The notes under the pieces: model-generated
Seen by the model: only the letters and a program-made list of their open reading frames with translations
Database searches by the model: none
Told to the model about the DNA's origin: nothing
From: Candidatus Omnitrophota bacterium
GTDB lineage: Bacteria; Hinthialibacterota; Hinthialibacteria; OLB16
Direction: 5' to 3'
NCBI GenBank assembly: GCA_020632575.1
Contig: JACKFH010000009.1
Location: 130,529 to 194,528 of the forward strand
Length of the DNA: 64,000 nt
Made by a program: the position numbers and the translations under genes
Part shown: piece after piece, positions 7,534-16,388 of the stretch
How positions within the stretch are numbered: the stretch's first letter is position 1
Layout: every line of letters begins with the position of its first letter

Positions 7534-9198
7534 TCACCAAGGCCCAGTTCCTTGTTTGTCTGCCCGCAAGGGATGCAGCAATTTCTCGCTAAGATTTTCC
7601 AGGTAACCCAGTTTCTCCTTGCCGCTCTCCCCGTTCCCAATCGGGAAGAGGCAATAGGCGCTCTTCTCCCCATAGTAGGTGTCGGCGTTCAGGACATGGG
7701 GAATATCCGGATTCTTATCCCCCCAGGGATAAACCAGCGACCGGCTCCAATAACGGAACTCCCACCCGTAGTCGGCAAAGACCGTGATCGGCGAGGCCAC
7801 GACCGGAGGCGCGGCCCCCCGTGAGCCCGAGTAAAGGTCGAGACGAATCCCCGCCATGCCGAATCCCGCTTGATCGTCGGCGAGACAGACATAGGGAGCA
7901 TCGGGTTCGACAATGCCCAACATGCCGCGGCTCAGACCAGGCTCGAGTTCCGCTGGTTTGTATCGGATCTCGCCATTTCTCCTTTTCCAGCCGACCGAAT
8001 CGATCTCGGTTTCGGGGTGAACCACAACCTCCTCGTTTCTGAGAGCGTTCGCCACAATGTCATCCTGGATATCCATGGTGGACTCGACCAGCACATAAGG
8101 GGTTTCCCTGAAAAAGTGGTAAACCACCTCGGTTTCGATCTCCGGCGTCCAGGGAAGCGGACCCCATCGTCGATGCACGACGCAGACCGGTCCCGCGGTG
8201 GTGCTCACATTCGGGGGCGGGTTCCAATCGGAGACATGGCTCCAGTTCCGTCCCCTCGGCCAGACATCCGGGTTGTAATGAAGGGGATAGGTTTCGTTGT
8301 ACAAACCCTTCTTGTCCCCCTTGGCGAACTTCTTCGTATAGAACCCATTGATTTGACCGCTCTTGGGATGCAGAGAGATCTTGTAGAAATCGTTCTCGAT
8401 CCACTTCATCCCGTCCTTCTCGCTCAAAGTCAAATCGGTCGGGTACGATGAGGCTTTGGCCTCGGGGTTGCCGTAGAAGAAGCCGTAGAAGCCTTTCCCC
8501 CCCGCTTCGACATCGGCGAGGAAGGCAACCTGGCAGGTCGAATAGACCTTCTCCTTCTCCGGTTCATCCGCCTTCTCGTTCACATACAAAACCTGACTGG
8601 GGATCTCTTGGACATCTCCCGTATCTGGGTTGATTTTGGCGATGCGAAGTTCCTTCTCCCACGAACCGATCTTGTCCGCCTCCTCGGAGATGAATTGGAG
8701 CTGGGGACTTTTGGGTTGATCGATTCCAAAATCCTCGGCGAGGACAAGAACGCGATGATAGGCCCAACCGGGAAAGGGCCACCCACCCTGGTCGGGAGCG
8801 GTTCCCTCAAAGTCCAGCGTGTGCGGTCTCGAACTCGCTCCATCGAACAGATTTAACTGGAAATGATGTTGCTTTCCATTTTCCCACGGACACCGAACGC
8901 AGAGTTCAACTGCTTTGTCGGCGGGAATGTTCTCGTTGATCGATCCACCCTCGCGCCGCATGAACTCCCTTTGCCACATCTTGCCCTCGATAAATGGGAC
9001 AAAAACCTCGTTGGAGTCTTCGAAGGTCGAATCCAGAATCGTGTAGGTGGCGTCGCTCGGAGAGAGGGCGACCTTGGCATGATAAAACCGCACGGTGTCG
9101 TTCGGCCAATGGAAGGAAACCGACTCGACTTTCGGCATGGCAACCGCGTGAACCGAGAGCGTGAGAAGGGTCAGGCAAAAATATCGCAAGGAATTCAT
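7534..9198 (-). CDS. Secreted protein of unknown function
   Basis: A 554-residue protein with a signal peptide (MNSLRYFCLTLLTLSVHAVA). I do not recognise the family. The sequence is rich in aromatic and beta-forming segments and contains runs such as SLHPKSGQINGFYTKK and FFRETPYVLVESTMDI, which recall the large beta-sandwich domains of polysaccharide lyases and mutarotase-like proteins; that is a weak impression only. No membrane segment after the signal and no Cys-rich or repeat region. The start at 9198 has AAGGAC about 10 nt upstream. It stands alone, convergent with the 3D lipoprotein. The surrounding glycan enzymes make a carbohydrate role possible. Confidence 0.75.
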   Translation of the reverse strand: MNSLRYFCLTLLTLSVHAVAMPKVESVSFHWPNDTVRFYHAKVALSPSDATYTILDSTFEDSNEVFVPFIEGKMWQREFMRREGGSINENIPADKAVELCVRCPWENGKQHHFQLNLFDGASSRPHTLDFEGTAPDQGGWPFPGWAYHRVLVLAEDFGIDQPKSPQLQFISEEADKIGSWEKELRIAKINPDTGDVQEIPSQVLYVNEKADEPEKEKVYSTCQVAFLADVEAGGKGFYGFFYGNPEAKASSYPTDLTLSEKDGMKWIENDFYKISLHPKSGQINGFYTKKFAKGDKKGLYNETYPLHYNPDVWPRGRNWSHVSDWNPPPNVSTTAGPVCVVHRRWGPLPWTPEIETEVVYHFFRETPYVLVESTMDIQDDIVANALRNEEVVVHPETEIDSVGWKRRNGEIRYKPAELEPGLSRGMLGIVEPDAPYVCLADDQAGFGMAGIRLDLYSGSRGAAPPVVASPITVFADYGWEFRYWSRSLVYPWGDKNPDIPHVLNADTYYGEKSAYCLFPIGNGESGKEKLGYLENLSEKLLHPLRADKQGTGPW

Positions 9199-9283
9199 GG
9201 GATTGGAGTCCTTTCAAGGTCTGCTGGAAAGACATGATGGGAGGGATCGCCCAAAATTTCCATCCCCGCCCCAATCCGAGGGG

Positions 9284-9335
9284 AACCTGTTTCAACAGGT
9301 TTTGCTTTGTGTAGCCCCGTCTCTTTAGAGCGGGG
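9284..9335. repeat. Composite two-hairpin element, copy B
   Basis: Hairpin 1 (9284-9301) has perfect 8-bp arms around TC and contains GTTTCAAC. CTTTGTGTAG follows at 9305-9314. Hairpin 2 (9315-9335) has CCCCG/CGGGG arms with an inner CTC/GAG pair around TTTA. It has the same order, loop and spacer as copy A at 1382-1432, with different stem bases. Confidence 0.6.
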
Positions 9336-9383
9336 CGGTACCAGATTAAGGTGTTCGATGGCGGAACAATGCTACTTGTCACC

Positions 9384-9971
9384 CTAGTTTTTGCCCCTGG
9401 GTTTTGGTGGGAACGAGCGGTCAACTTTCCCCTCCCTCAGTTCACGAAGGGCATACAAGTTGTGTTGCTCATAACCGCCACCTAGGGTCGCGGGGTTTTC
9501 GCGATAGATGTCCTCAATCCTATCGATGATCGTCTGCAACTCTTCTTGATCGGGATAAAGTGAGCGTTCCGGACCGGGCTTTGAAACGAAATTGTTCAGA
9601 CGAATTGAGCCCCAGTGAGAATGAACGAACAATATTTCCACGGGATTACCGATCATCCAGGCGTTAACCATCCCATGGTCCCATTCAAAATACCTCGCAT
9701 CATCGAATATTAATTTCTCGTCCAAGGTAAGATTCACGAAAGGTTCTTCCGCCAAGATGTCCTTTATCCCTGTTTTTCCAGGCACAAAGACAATCTTTCG
9801 GAAAGAATCATTTGCATCCCTAACTCGCTGGTCAAACTTCTTTTCCATATGAGTGAAATAGGCCCCAAGTGTCAAAATCCCAGCGACGGCAAATACTAAA
9901 CACCCTCCACACCACAAAAACGGATCTCTTCTCTCTTTCTTTCCTTCCATCCGATTCTCCGCCATGCTCAC
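9384..9971 (-). CDS. Small single-pass membrane protein, function unknown
   Basis: A 195-residue protein. The GTG at 9971 overlaps the stop of the upstream gene (GTGA) and has GGAG 8 nt before it; an ATG at 9965 is an alternative. It has a charged N-terminus, one hydrophobic segment (about residues 20-41, FLWCGGCLVFAVAGILTLGA) and a soluble C-terminal part of ~150 residues likely outside the membrane. No motif recognised. Translational coupling to the GT-C glycosyltransferase fusion suggests they work together, for example as a small subunit or partner in glycan transfer. Confidence 0.75.
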   Translation of the reverse strand: MSMAENRMEGKKERRDPFLWCGGCLVFAVAGILTLGAYFTHMEKKFDQRVRDANDSFRKIVFVPGKTGIKDILAEEPFVNLTLDEKLIFDDARYFEWDHGMVNAWMIGNPVEILFVHSHWGSIRLNNFVSKPGPERSLYPDQEELQTIIDRIEDIYRENPATLGGGYEQHNLYALRELREGKVDRSFPPKPRGKN

Positions 9972-12226
9972 TTCACGAACTCCGAATCACCCTCATCCAC
10001 CACCGGCAACTCCACCCCCAAATCCTCCCCCCACCTCCGATACTCCTCCCAAATCTGCTCCTCTCCCTCAAACTGCTTCACCACAATTCTCGCTCGGTAT
10101 CCATATTTCTTCCCCATCTCGGGATCTCGGATCGCATACTGCCAATCCCAAGCGGGGCTGTGGGTGTCGGGTTCGCCCGATTCGTTTCTGAAGAAATTCC
10201 ACATGGCGAATCGGATTGGGTCGGTTTGATCGAAAAGGACGAGATAGAGGATCTTGTCGTCGGTGGTTTCCAGGTTTTGGTCTCCATCGAGCAGGCCGTA
10301 ATAGAACGGGGCGATAAATTTCTTCTCGGGGTCCTCGATCAGATTGAGGGTCTGCGCCCCCTCTTCGTAAGGGAGGTCGGGGACTCCCGCATGTGAGACC
10401 GTGCCGACCTCGATCTCCTTCCCCTCGCCCTCTCCCCAGGCGACCCACCCCGTCCGATTTTCCTCCTCGCCCCAGAAGTGAATCCTCCGATCCAACGCGC
10501 ATTTCATGTATGAGGCCCACATCATCGCCGCAAACCCCTGAGGATACAGATCCGCAGTCGGCGTGCATTCGAAGATGAGATCGACTTGATTCTCCTTCGA
10601 GAGGTCGTAAACCATCCGAGCCTCCATCCCCCAACTCGATCCCTCGCTCGGCCAGGCTAGCTCGAAATAGTCTTCGCCGATCTTCTTCAACTCACAGGGA
10701 TCCTTGCGCGGGGTGAACATTGAAAGGTCGTGCTGTGCTTTGGCGCCATTAAAAATGTGTTCGAAATTGATCCCCACCGAATCGTTCCGATAGAGGTTGG
10801 AATGCGGAAAGGGTTTCCAAACCAGTGGATTGAACCCGGCTCCCTGACGATTCCGGTTTGCGGTGTTGTCGAGCAGAACCCCCCGAAAACTCGGGGAGTC
10901 GATGGGCTGCATCCGTTCGGATGAAATCTCGATGGGCGAAACCTTCGAGAAACGCTCCCCCATCGTGTTCTTGAGAAAGTCCCCCATCTCGGTCAGGTAA
11001 TAGATCGAAAACCCCTGCCCCAGAAATCCATCCAAAGTCTCCAGGTCCGGAGTCGACAAGAAGACCGGGGCCTCTCCCTCCCGTTCCATCGAGAGAGACT
11101 CCATCACCGGGCGCCAATTCCCGCCAGTCACCAACACATTGTTCGGGCCAATCGCCATCGCGCGGTCGACCATTTCGCTTGCGTAGTCCATCTGCTCAAC
11201 TCGTCGGTGGTGGTGTCGCTCGATCGGGCTGTACTTCACATCGATATAGAAGAACGGCGAGAGGGCCAGCAGAATGCAGACTGTTCGAAATCCTTCCTTG
11301 GGTAGTATCTTGCCGAACAGGAGAATGACAAAGGGAATCGCCGGGATCAGATAGCCCGACTCATGCGGCATCGCCAAATACAAGGTCCCATAGAGCAGAA
11401 CCACAATCAGACTGACCGGCAAGACAGCCAAGTTCCTGGATTCGCGGGTTGGAGAATTGCCTCGGACCCAGGCCGCCCCCGCCCAAACAATGCCGATCAT
11501 CAGACCGATTAGGCCGAGCCTCCCCCAAACCCCTGTCGTTCCCCTTCGAAGAACTCCTGTCCACTCCGGATAATCCCCAATCGACACACGCAGAAAATCA
11601 AGGCCATAGATCTGTATGACGGGGAGAAAACATAGGATCGTGACCGCGATTGTTGAAATCAAAAGGAGGGCGATCTCCTTCGGTCTGTTGATTGGTCTGG
11701 GCTGAAGCAATATCCATAGCGAAAAGGGTAGCAACATGGTGACCGAGGTCAGACGACACCCTGCCGCCAAACCCAGAAAGGCGCCCGCTGCAAGGCTGTT
11801 CGACTTCAACAAGGAATAGAACCCGAAAAGGATCAGGGTCAGCCCCCAGAGGTAATCCATCGCCGACACGCTGTTTATGTAAACCACAGGGGTGAAGGCG
11901 AGCGCCAAGACGCCTAGCCAAACGGGTTCCACTTTTAATTGTCGGAGGATCAATCCGAACAGGTAAAACCCAATCGTCGAAACCACGAGGGTTCCAAGGT
12001 TAAGGGCCATTGGCCCTCCCCGCCAGAGCATCGAGGAAATGTATTCATGAACCGGAAAGCAGGGGAATCGGGAGGGTGTGTAGCTCCCTCCCTCCGAGAT
12101 CATTCTCCCCGAAACCGCGACCCGCCACGCATCCCCATCCACTCCGTAGCCTAGGTTTAGAAAGGGCAATCGGCTCAAAAAAACCACTAGACAGACGAGG
12201 AGGAGAAGCCAATCGACCTTTTTCAT
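9968..12226 (-). CDS. GT-C (PMT/ArnT-like) glycosyltransferase fused to a large soluble domain
   Basis: A 752-residue protein. Residues 1 to about 335 hold around ten hydrophobic segments, typical of GT-C glycosyltransferases that use polyprenyl-phosphate sugars. An acidic loop directly after the first helix (GYGVDGDAWR, about residues 27-36) matches the position of the family's catalytic Asp. Residues ~336-752 are soluble, with no further membrane segment. A middle part of ~130 residues (NNVLVTGGNWRPVMESL onward) looks like the usual periplasmic domain; the last ~250 (from about EHIFNGAKAQHDL) form an extra domain I do not recognise, rich in Trp, Asp and Glu. The Shine-Dalgarno site is weak. 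The fusion implies transfer and a second extracytoplasmic step in one protein, by inference. Confidence 0.8.
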   Translation of the reverse strand: MKKVDWLLLLVCLVVFLSRLPFLNLGYGVDGDAWRVAVSGRMISEGGSYTPSRFPCFPVHEYISSMLWRGGPMALNLGTLVVSTIGFYLFGLILRQLKVEPVWLGVLALAFTPVVYINSVSAMDYLWGLTLILFGFYSLLKSNSLAAGAFLGLAAGCRLTSVTMLLPFSLWILLQPRPINRPKEIALLLISTIAVTILCFLPVIQIYGLDFLRVSIGDYPEWTGVLRRGTTGVWGRLGLIGLMIGIVWAGAAWVRGNSPTRESRNLAVLPVSLIVVLLYGTLYLAMPHESGYLIPAIPFVILLFGKILPKEGFRTVCILLALSPFFYIDVKYSPIERHHHRRVEQMDYASEMVDRAMAIGPNNVLVTGGNWRPVMESLSMEREGEAPVFLSTPDLETLDGFLGQGFSIYYLTEMGDFLKNTMGERFSKVSPIEISSERMQPIDSPSFRGVLLDNTANRNRQGAGFNPLVWKPFPHSNLYRNDSVGINFEHIFNGAKAQHDLSMFTPRKDPCELKKIGEDYFELAWPSEGSSWGMEARMVYDLSKENQVDLIFECTPTADLYPQGFAAMMWASYMKCALDRRIHFWGEEENRTGWVAWGEGEGKEIEVGTVSHAGVPDLPYEEGAQTLNLIEDPEKKFIAPFYYGLLDGDQNLETTDDKILYLVLFDQTDPIRFAMWNFFRNESGEPDTHSPAWDWQYAIRDPEMGKKYGYRARIVVKQFEGEEQIWEEYRRWGEDLGVELPVVDEGDSEFVK

Positions 12227-12370
12227 AAGCGTTTCTGGGCGGACGGCATGTCAAGAAAATGTTGATCCGGAAATTCCACGTGAACTTTGACTCGAATTCT
12301 CTTATGATGCCAGAGGTGGAGGGTGATTTGTTTTGCCTTCGCTAACAACATCAACGAGAGGAAATTTCCA

Positions 12371-13531
12371 ATGAAAATCAAAACGATGCTCTGTCTGGCG
12401 CTCTGCGTCGCATTGACGATTTCGGTTCAGTTCGCGTCCGCCGAGGGTTACCGGACCACAGTCGGCGAGGGCGCCGACCAGATTCCGTTGCTTGTGGTCA
12501 CCGGCACGCCCTACGAAATGGGTTTTGCTGTCGGTTCTCTCATGAAAGAGGAGACCCACAAAGTCCTCCAAGGTTTCCTTCATTTGGCCAGGATGGGAGA
12601 CGAGGAGCGGTTCAGCGATGAAACACTCGACGCCGCTTGGGAATCGGTCTCGCCGCACACTCACGAGGCTTTCAAAGAGGAACTTCGCGGGATCGCCGAG
12701 GGATCCGGACTGGACCTCCAGGATGTCATCCGCGCCCACATGGTTCCTGTTGTCGCCGACTACGCTTGCAGCGGCGTCGCGTTCTGGGGAGATCGAGTCG
12801 AGAACGGTCACCTGCTCCAGATTCGCAATTTGGACTACGAAACCCGAGCCGGACTTCAGGATTATCCCGCCGTGGTGATCTACATTCCCAAAGAAGGCGT
12901 TCCGCATGTCTGCCCCACCTTCGCGGGTTGTGCGGGAGCGAACACCGGGATGAACTACGCCGGCATCGCTCTTACCGAAATCGGGGACACCCCCGCCAGC
13001 GACTGGCCGTTTAATCTGGATGGGGTCCACTTCACCTCTCTCTTCCGTGACATCTTGGCGAACGCCAAAGACCTCGACACGGCGGTGGGCATGATCAAGG
13101 ACGCTCCCCGAATTAAGAAATACCACTACGTGTTCGGATCCGGCGATGAGAAGAAAGCGGTAAAGATGAAAGCGCACGCTCCCAATCTCGAGATCTGGGG
13201 GGCAAACGACCCGACCGATGAACTTGCGCCAAAGACCATCACCGATGGCGTCTACCACTGTGAGGGACGCGATCCGCTCGCGTGGAAACACATCCCGGAG
13301 AACTCCCCTTACAATCCAGAAACCATGGTCGATCTCTCCCGCACCGTCGCCACCAAGGGCGGGAACCTTTTGAATGTGGTCTACGACGCCACCGCGCGGG
13401 AAGTCTGGGTGGCCTACGCCGAGAAGGACGAAAACGCCTATCTCCGCCCTTATGTCCACATCAAGATGTCGGATTACATCCCTTACCAGCCGAAAGAGAA
13501 CTCGGTCAAATTGACCAAAGCGACCAATTAG
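12371..13531 (+). CDS. Exported C45-type Ntn hydrolase / acyltransferase
   Basis: A 386-residue protein starting at ATG 12371 (GAGGAAA upstream), with a signal peptide cut near FASA/E24. The pattern matches the C45 group (acyl-CoA:6-APA acyltransferase-like, Ntn fold): an MGFAVGSL segment, then VVADYACSGVAFWG, where Cys133 should become the N-terminal nucleophile after self-cleavage, followed by a glycine-rich RNLDYET segment (about residues 152-158) seen in these enzymes. Such enzymes hydrolyse or transfer amide-linked acyl groups. Export suggests it acts on envelope or environmental amides. A terminator follows at 13561, so it is probably a single-gene unit. Confidence 0.85.
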   Translation: MKIKTMLCLALCVALTISVQFASAEGYRTTVGEGADQIPLLVVTGTPYEMGFAVGSLMKEETHKVLQGFLHLARMGDEERFSDETLDAAWESVSPHTHEAFKEELRGIAEGSGLDLQDVIRAHMVPVVADYACSGVAFWGDRVENGHLLQIRNLDYETRAGLQDYPAVVIYIPKEGVPHVCPTFAGCAGANTGMNYAGIALTEIGDTPASDWPFNLDGVHFTSLFRDILANAKDLDTAVGMIKDAPRIKKYHYVFGSGDEKKAVKMKAHAPNLEIWGANDPTDELAPKTITDGVYHCEGRDPLAWKHIPENSPYNPETMVDLSRTVATKGGNLLNVVYDATAREVWVAYAEKDENAYLRPYVHIKMSDYIPYQPKENSVKLTKATN

Positions 13532-13560
13532 TCGTTTAGCACCGCATAGAATTAAAAGAA

Positions 13561-13594
13561 AAGCCGGGAACGATTTTCGCTCCCGGCTTTTTTT
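13561..13594 (+). terminator. Rho-independent terminator
   Basis: AAGCCGGGA (13561-13569) pairs with TCCCGGCTT (13581-13589), and a run of T follows. It closes the C45 hydrolase gene. Confidence 0.9.
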
Positions 13595-13622
13595 CTAAGT
13601 GAACAATCGCTCTGGCGACGGT

Positions 13623-14267
13623 TTAGTTCTCGTCGTGCGGGCCAGGATGGATCATTTTTTCGGTAGGTTGTTTCGCCTCGGATTCATTAGGAACAATCTC
13701 TGGTCGATCGTCTGGAACCTGTTCCTTGCCTTTCAGATCGACATGGGTTTGGGTGTTAGTGTTCCCGTAACGGTCGCTCTTGGTTTGACGTTCGACCGTG
13801 GTGCTATGACGTCGACCATCGGCGGCGATCCACTCGTATCGTTCCTCTGTCTCGGCGTACCCCGGACCGTACCGGCGTTCAACCGTTCGACGCGGAGGGG
13901 TGATGGCCTCGTTTCGCCCGGGAGAGTAGTAACTTTCGTGCCGATCCTCGGCACGGGTTTCCTCCTGGATGGTTCCATCAGGGTAGTCGTATCCCTCCTC
14001 GTAGACGCGTCTTTCGATCACCGGATTGTAAGGGTCGTAATACCGATAGGTTCGATAGTAACCGGGGGAGTAGTCGTAGCGATAATACCCCGGCGGGCTG
14101 TAATAGTCGTAATATCGATATCCAGGGTCAATCCGGATGCCCAGGAACGGGATATTCAGACTAAAACCGTCTGCGGCGGCCTTCGGCGCCGGCGCGCATA
14201 GGAATCCACTTCCTACAATCAGCAGCACCGTAAGTGTCCATGAACTCGTTTTTGCTAAAGGTGTCAT
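13623..14267 (-). CDS. Tyr-rich secreted protein, unknown function
   Basis: A 214-residue protein starting at ATG 14267 with AAAGGAGG upstream. It has a signal peptide (cut near KAAA/DGF) and a striking Tyr/Asp/Pro/Gly-rich region, about residues 43-85 (YYDYYSPPGYYRYDYSPGYY and similar). The second half is polar and charged with a GRRHSTTVERQT segment. No known family recognised. Tyr-rich low-complexity regions occur in surface and matrix proteins. It is the last of three minus-strand genes with ~50-60-nt spacing and separate strong ribosome sites, so the three may be co-expressed. Confidence 0.75.
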   Translation of the reverse strand: MTPLAKTSSWTLTVLLIVGSGFLCAPAPKAAADGFSLNIPFLGIRIDPGYRYYDYYSPPGYYRYDYSPGYYRTYRYYDPYNPVIERRVYEEGYDYPDGTIQEETRAEDRHESYYSPGRNEAITPPRRTVERRYGPGYAETEERYEWIAADGRRHSTTVERQTKSDRYGNTNTQTHVDLKGKEQVPDDRPEIVPNESEAKQPTEKMIHPGPHDEN

Positions 14268-14320
14268 TTTTCGACCTCCTTTCTCAATTCCAACTCGACT
14301 GCCTCGTCGACTTTGACTCA

Positions 14321-14776
14321 TTACGACTCGGAAGTTCCGTCTTTCTTTCGAAGGTCTCGATATCCTTCTTGAATTTCATCCAAAGTTTCTTGGACTCCTT
14401 CCGCGAGATCCGACCAAGCCTCTTTTCCCGCCTCTTTCATTTTCTCGATTTGAGGTTGGAGATCGTCGAGTTGTTGCTTGAGTTTCTCCTTCTGCATGTT
14501 CAGTTTCTCGACCGATTCGTCCGAGGCTTGCGAGGCCTTCACTTGCATTTTTTGAACCTCGCCTTTCAATTGCTCGTACTGCTTTGAGATCTTTACCTGC
14601 ATCTCGTCTCGTTTCTCGGCGGCGTAATCCTTGGCTGTCTCGTACGCCTCCGAGACTTCCTCTTTCACATCCTCGCCGGTTGTTTTTCCCATCTCGTAAT
14701 CCGGGGCGTTTCCTCCCCCGCATCCGATCAAAAGCGCCGAACATCCGGCAATAAACAAGATCTTTGTAGGCTTCAT
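14321..14776 (-). CDS. Coiled-coil lipoprotein
   Basis: A 151-residue protein starting at ATG 14776 (AAGGAG 9 nt upstream). The N-terminus ends in lipobox LLIGC, so Cys19 is probably lipidated. The rest is nearly all charged helix (KISKQYEQLKGEVQKMQVKA, MQKEKLKQQLDDLQPQIEKM) with heptad spacing, i.e. one long coiled coil of ~110 residues resembling apolipoprotein-like or spacer lipoproteins. It likely sits at the outer membrane as a spacer or stress protein. No catalytic residues seen. It overlaps nothing; the upstream gene ends at 14829. Confidence 0.8.
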   Translation of the reverse strand: MKPTKILFIAGCSALLIGCGGGNAPDYEMGKTTGEDVKEEVSEAYETAKDYAAEKRDEMQVKISKQYEQLKGEVQKMQVKASQASDESVEKLNMQKEKLKQQLDDLQPQIEKMKEAGKEAWSDLAEGVQETLDEIQEGYRDLRKKDGTSES

Positions 14777-14828
14777 GAGACATCGCTCCTTTCCGATTTT
14801 CAATTTTTTCCTTCCGGGCGTCCGCGTC

Positions 14829-15389
14829 TCAACAAGGGTTGGAGTTGATTTGACTCGTCTGATGAAACTCAATCCCTTTATCTTTCGCGACATCGGCCCC
14901 GTTTCTCACTTGTTGAACGGCCTGCGCTCCAATCTCTTCGGCGGCCTCGAGCGCCCCCGTGTAAGCGGCGGAGGCCGCCTCTTCGGAATTCGTCGCGATG
15001 TCCGCGACTCCATCCACCGCCCCTTCAATGGCTCCCCTCGCGGCCGAGCCCGCGTCTCCGCCGACTTCGGCCGTCATTTTCACCAACTTGAACGAGGTGG
15101 CGCCAATTGTCTTGAGCGATTCCTTGCCCAACTCCTTGGTTCTTTGCAGCACGCCGATCATCAGACCTTTCGAAGCCGCCCCCAATTCAAGTCCCGTCTG
15201 TTTCGAGGCCATGATTGTGCCTCGGATCGTTTCCACCAATGCGTCTCCGTAATCGGACCCGTTGTCTTCCACTTCGGAAAGCGCGTCTGTGACCATGTGA
15301 CTCATCGAATCGATCGCGGCTGTCGTGGCGTCTCCGGCCGATTTCATCATATTGGTCATTCGTTCGGTAAAATTCTCCCGCATCGGCAT
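14829..15389 (-). CDS. Alanine-rich helical protein, unknown function
   Basis: A 186-residue protein starting at ATG 15389 (AAAAGGAG 8 nt upstream). No signal peptide. It is amphipathic helix throughout, rich in Ala, Gly, Glu and Met, with segments such as SMSHMVTDALSEVEDNG and AARGAIEGAVDGVADIATNS. The composition recalls phasin-like or LEA-like proteins that coat surfaces or protect under stress, but I cannot assign a family. It is first of a three-gene minus-strand run with the coiled-coil lipoprotein and the Tyr-rich protein. Confidence 0.75.
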   Translation of the reverse strand: MPMRENFTERMTNMMKSAGDATTAAIDSMSHMVTDALSEVEDNGSDYGDALVETIRGTIMASKQTGLELGAASKGLMIGVLQRTKELGKESLKTIGATSFKLVKMTAEVGGDAGSAARGAIEGAVDGVADIATNSEEAASAAYTGALEAAEEIGAQAVQQVRNGADVAKDKGIEFHQTSQINSNPC

Positions 15390-15557
15390 GGAACGGCTCC
15401 TTTTAATCAGGCTCCCATACTCTTAAATTAAGAACATTCGGGAGAGAAAAGCATCGGGAATTATCCGTTTTGAACATCGGGGAAAGCCCCAGATAAGCAG
15501 TCTGATTGAGTTGCTCCGATTGGCTGAAACTTTTGTGTGAGGTTTGGGGGGCGGTTC

Positions 15558-16388
15558 TCAATCCGACACTGGGTTCATGAGCGTTCCGATCGGATCGATC
15601 CGGATGCGAATCTCATCTCCCCGTTGCAGGGTGAAATCGCTTTCGGGAACGATCCCCGTGCCGGTCATCAAAAAACAACCCTTTGGAAATGAATTTTCGC
15701 GGTACAGGAATTCAACCAATTCGACCGGGGTCCGTTTCATTTGATTCAGAGTGGCGGTTCCCTCGAACAGCACACTCTCCCCTCTTAGGATTCGAAGGTC
15801 GATCTCGGTCGAGGATGGCAGCGGGTCTTCGGAAAGATAAATCGACGGACCCAAGGCGCAGCAGCCGTCATAGGTTTTCGCTTGCGGGAGATACAACGGG
15901 TTTTGCCCCTCGATATCCCTCGAACTCATGTCGTTGCCGATCGTGTAACCGAAAATCTTCCCATGTGCATTGACAGCCAGAGTCAGCTCGGGTTCGGGAA
16001 CGTTCCATTTGGAGTCGTGACGGATTCGAACGGGTTCATTTGGACCCCGAACACGGTGAGGAGTCGCCTTGAAAAAGAGTTCCGGACGCTCGGCCGAATA
16101 GACTCGATCGTAAAAATCGCCACCCCCGGCAGTCTCGGATTCCTCCATTCGGGCGTCACGGCTTCGGTAGTAGGTGACTCCCGCGGCCCACACCTCCTGT
16201 CCCCCGATCGGCGCTATCGCGATTCCGGGATCGGTCTCCTCGCCAAGATGGTTCGCGATGAACGAGAGTGGCGACTCCGATTGAAAAATTCGATCCCATT
16301 CGACACCAAGGCTGTGCGAGACTCCTCCGGGTGTGACAAGAACGAGACCCCCATCCGATTTAAAAAGACGCGATCCGTTCTCGATCAT
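15558..16388 (-). CDS. FAH-family dehydratase, KdaD-like (2-keto-3-deoxy sugar acid)
   Basis: A 276-residue protein of the fumarylacetoacetate hydrolase superfamily. Its text closely follows 2-keto-3-deoxy-D-arabinonate dehydratase (KdaD): WAAGVTYYRSRDARMEES, YDRVYSAERPELFFKATP, VPEPELTLAV (metal-binding Glu residues) and GYTIGNDMSSRDIEGQNPLY. KdaD turns 2-keto-3-deoxy-pentonates into 2-oxoglutarate semialdehyde in oxidative pentose pathways. The ATG overlaps the stop of the ThuA gene upstream, so the pair is translationally coupled. Cytoplasmic. Family secure; the pentonate substrate is inferred from similarity I recall, not computed. Confidence 0.85.
   Translation of the reverse strand: MIENGSRLFKSDGGLVLVTPGGVSHSLGVEWDRIFQSESPLSFIANHLGEETDPGIAIAPIGGQEVWAAGVTYYRSRDARMEESETAGGGDFYDRVYSAERPELFFKATPHRVRGPNEPVRIRHDSKWNVPEPELTLAVNAHGKIFGYTIGNDMSSRDIEGQNPLYLPQAKTYDGCCALGPSIYLSEDPLPSSTEIDLRILRGESVLFEGTATLNQMKRTPVELVEFLYRENSFPKGCFLMTGTGIVPESDFTLQRGDEIRIRIDPIGTLMNPVSD

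Noticed and set aside
12302..13459. Minus-strand frame opposite the C45 hydrolase
   Set aside because: No ribosome site or family; the plus strand has a signal peptide and C45 motifs. A shadow of GC-rich third positions.
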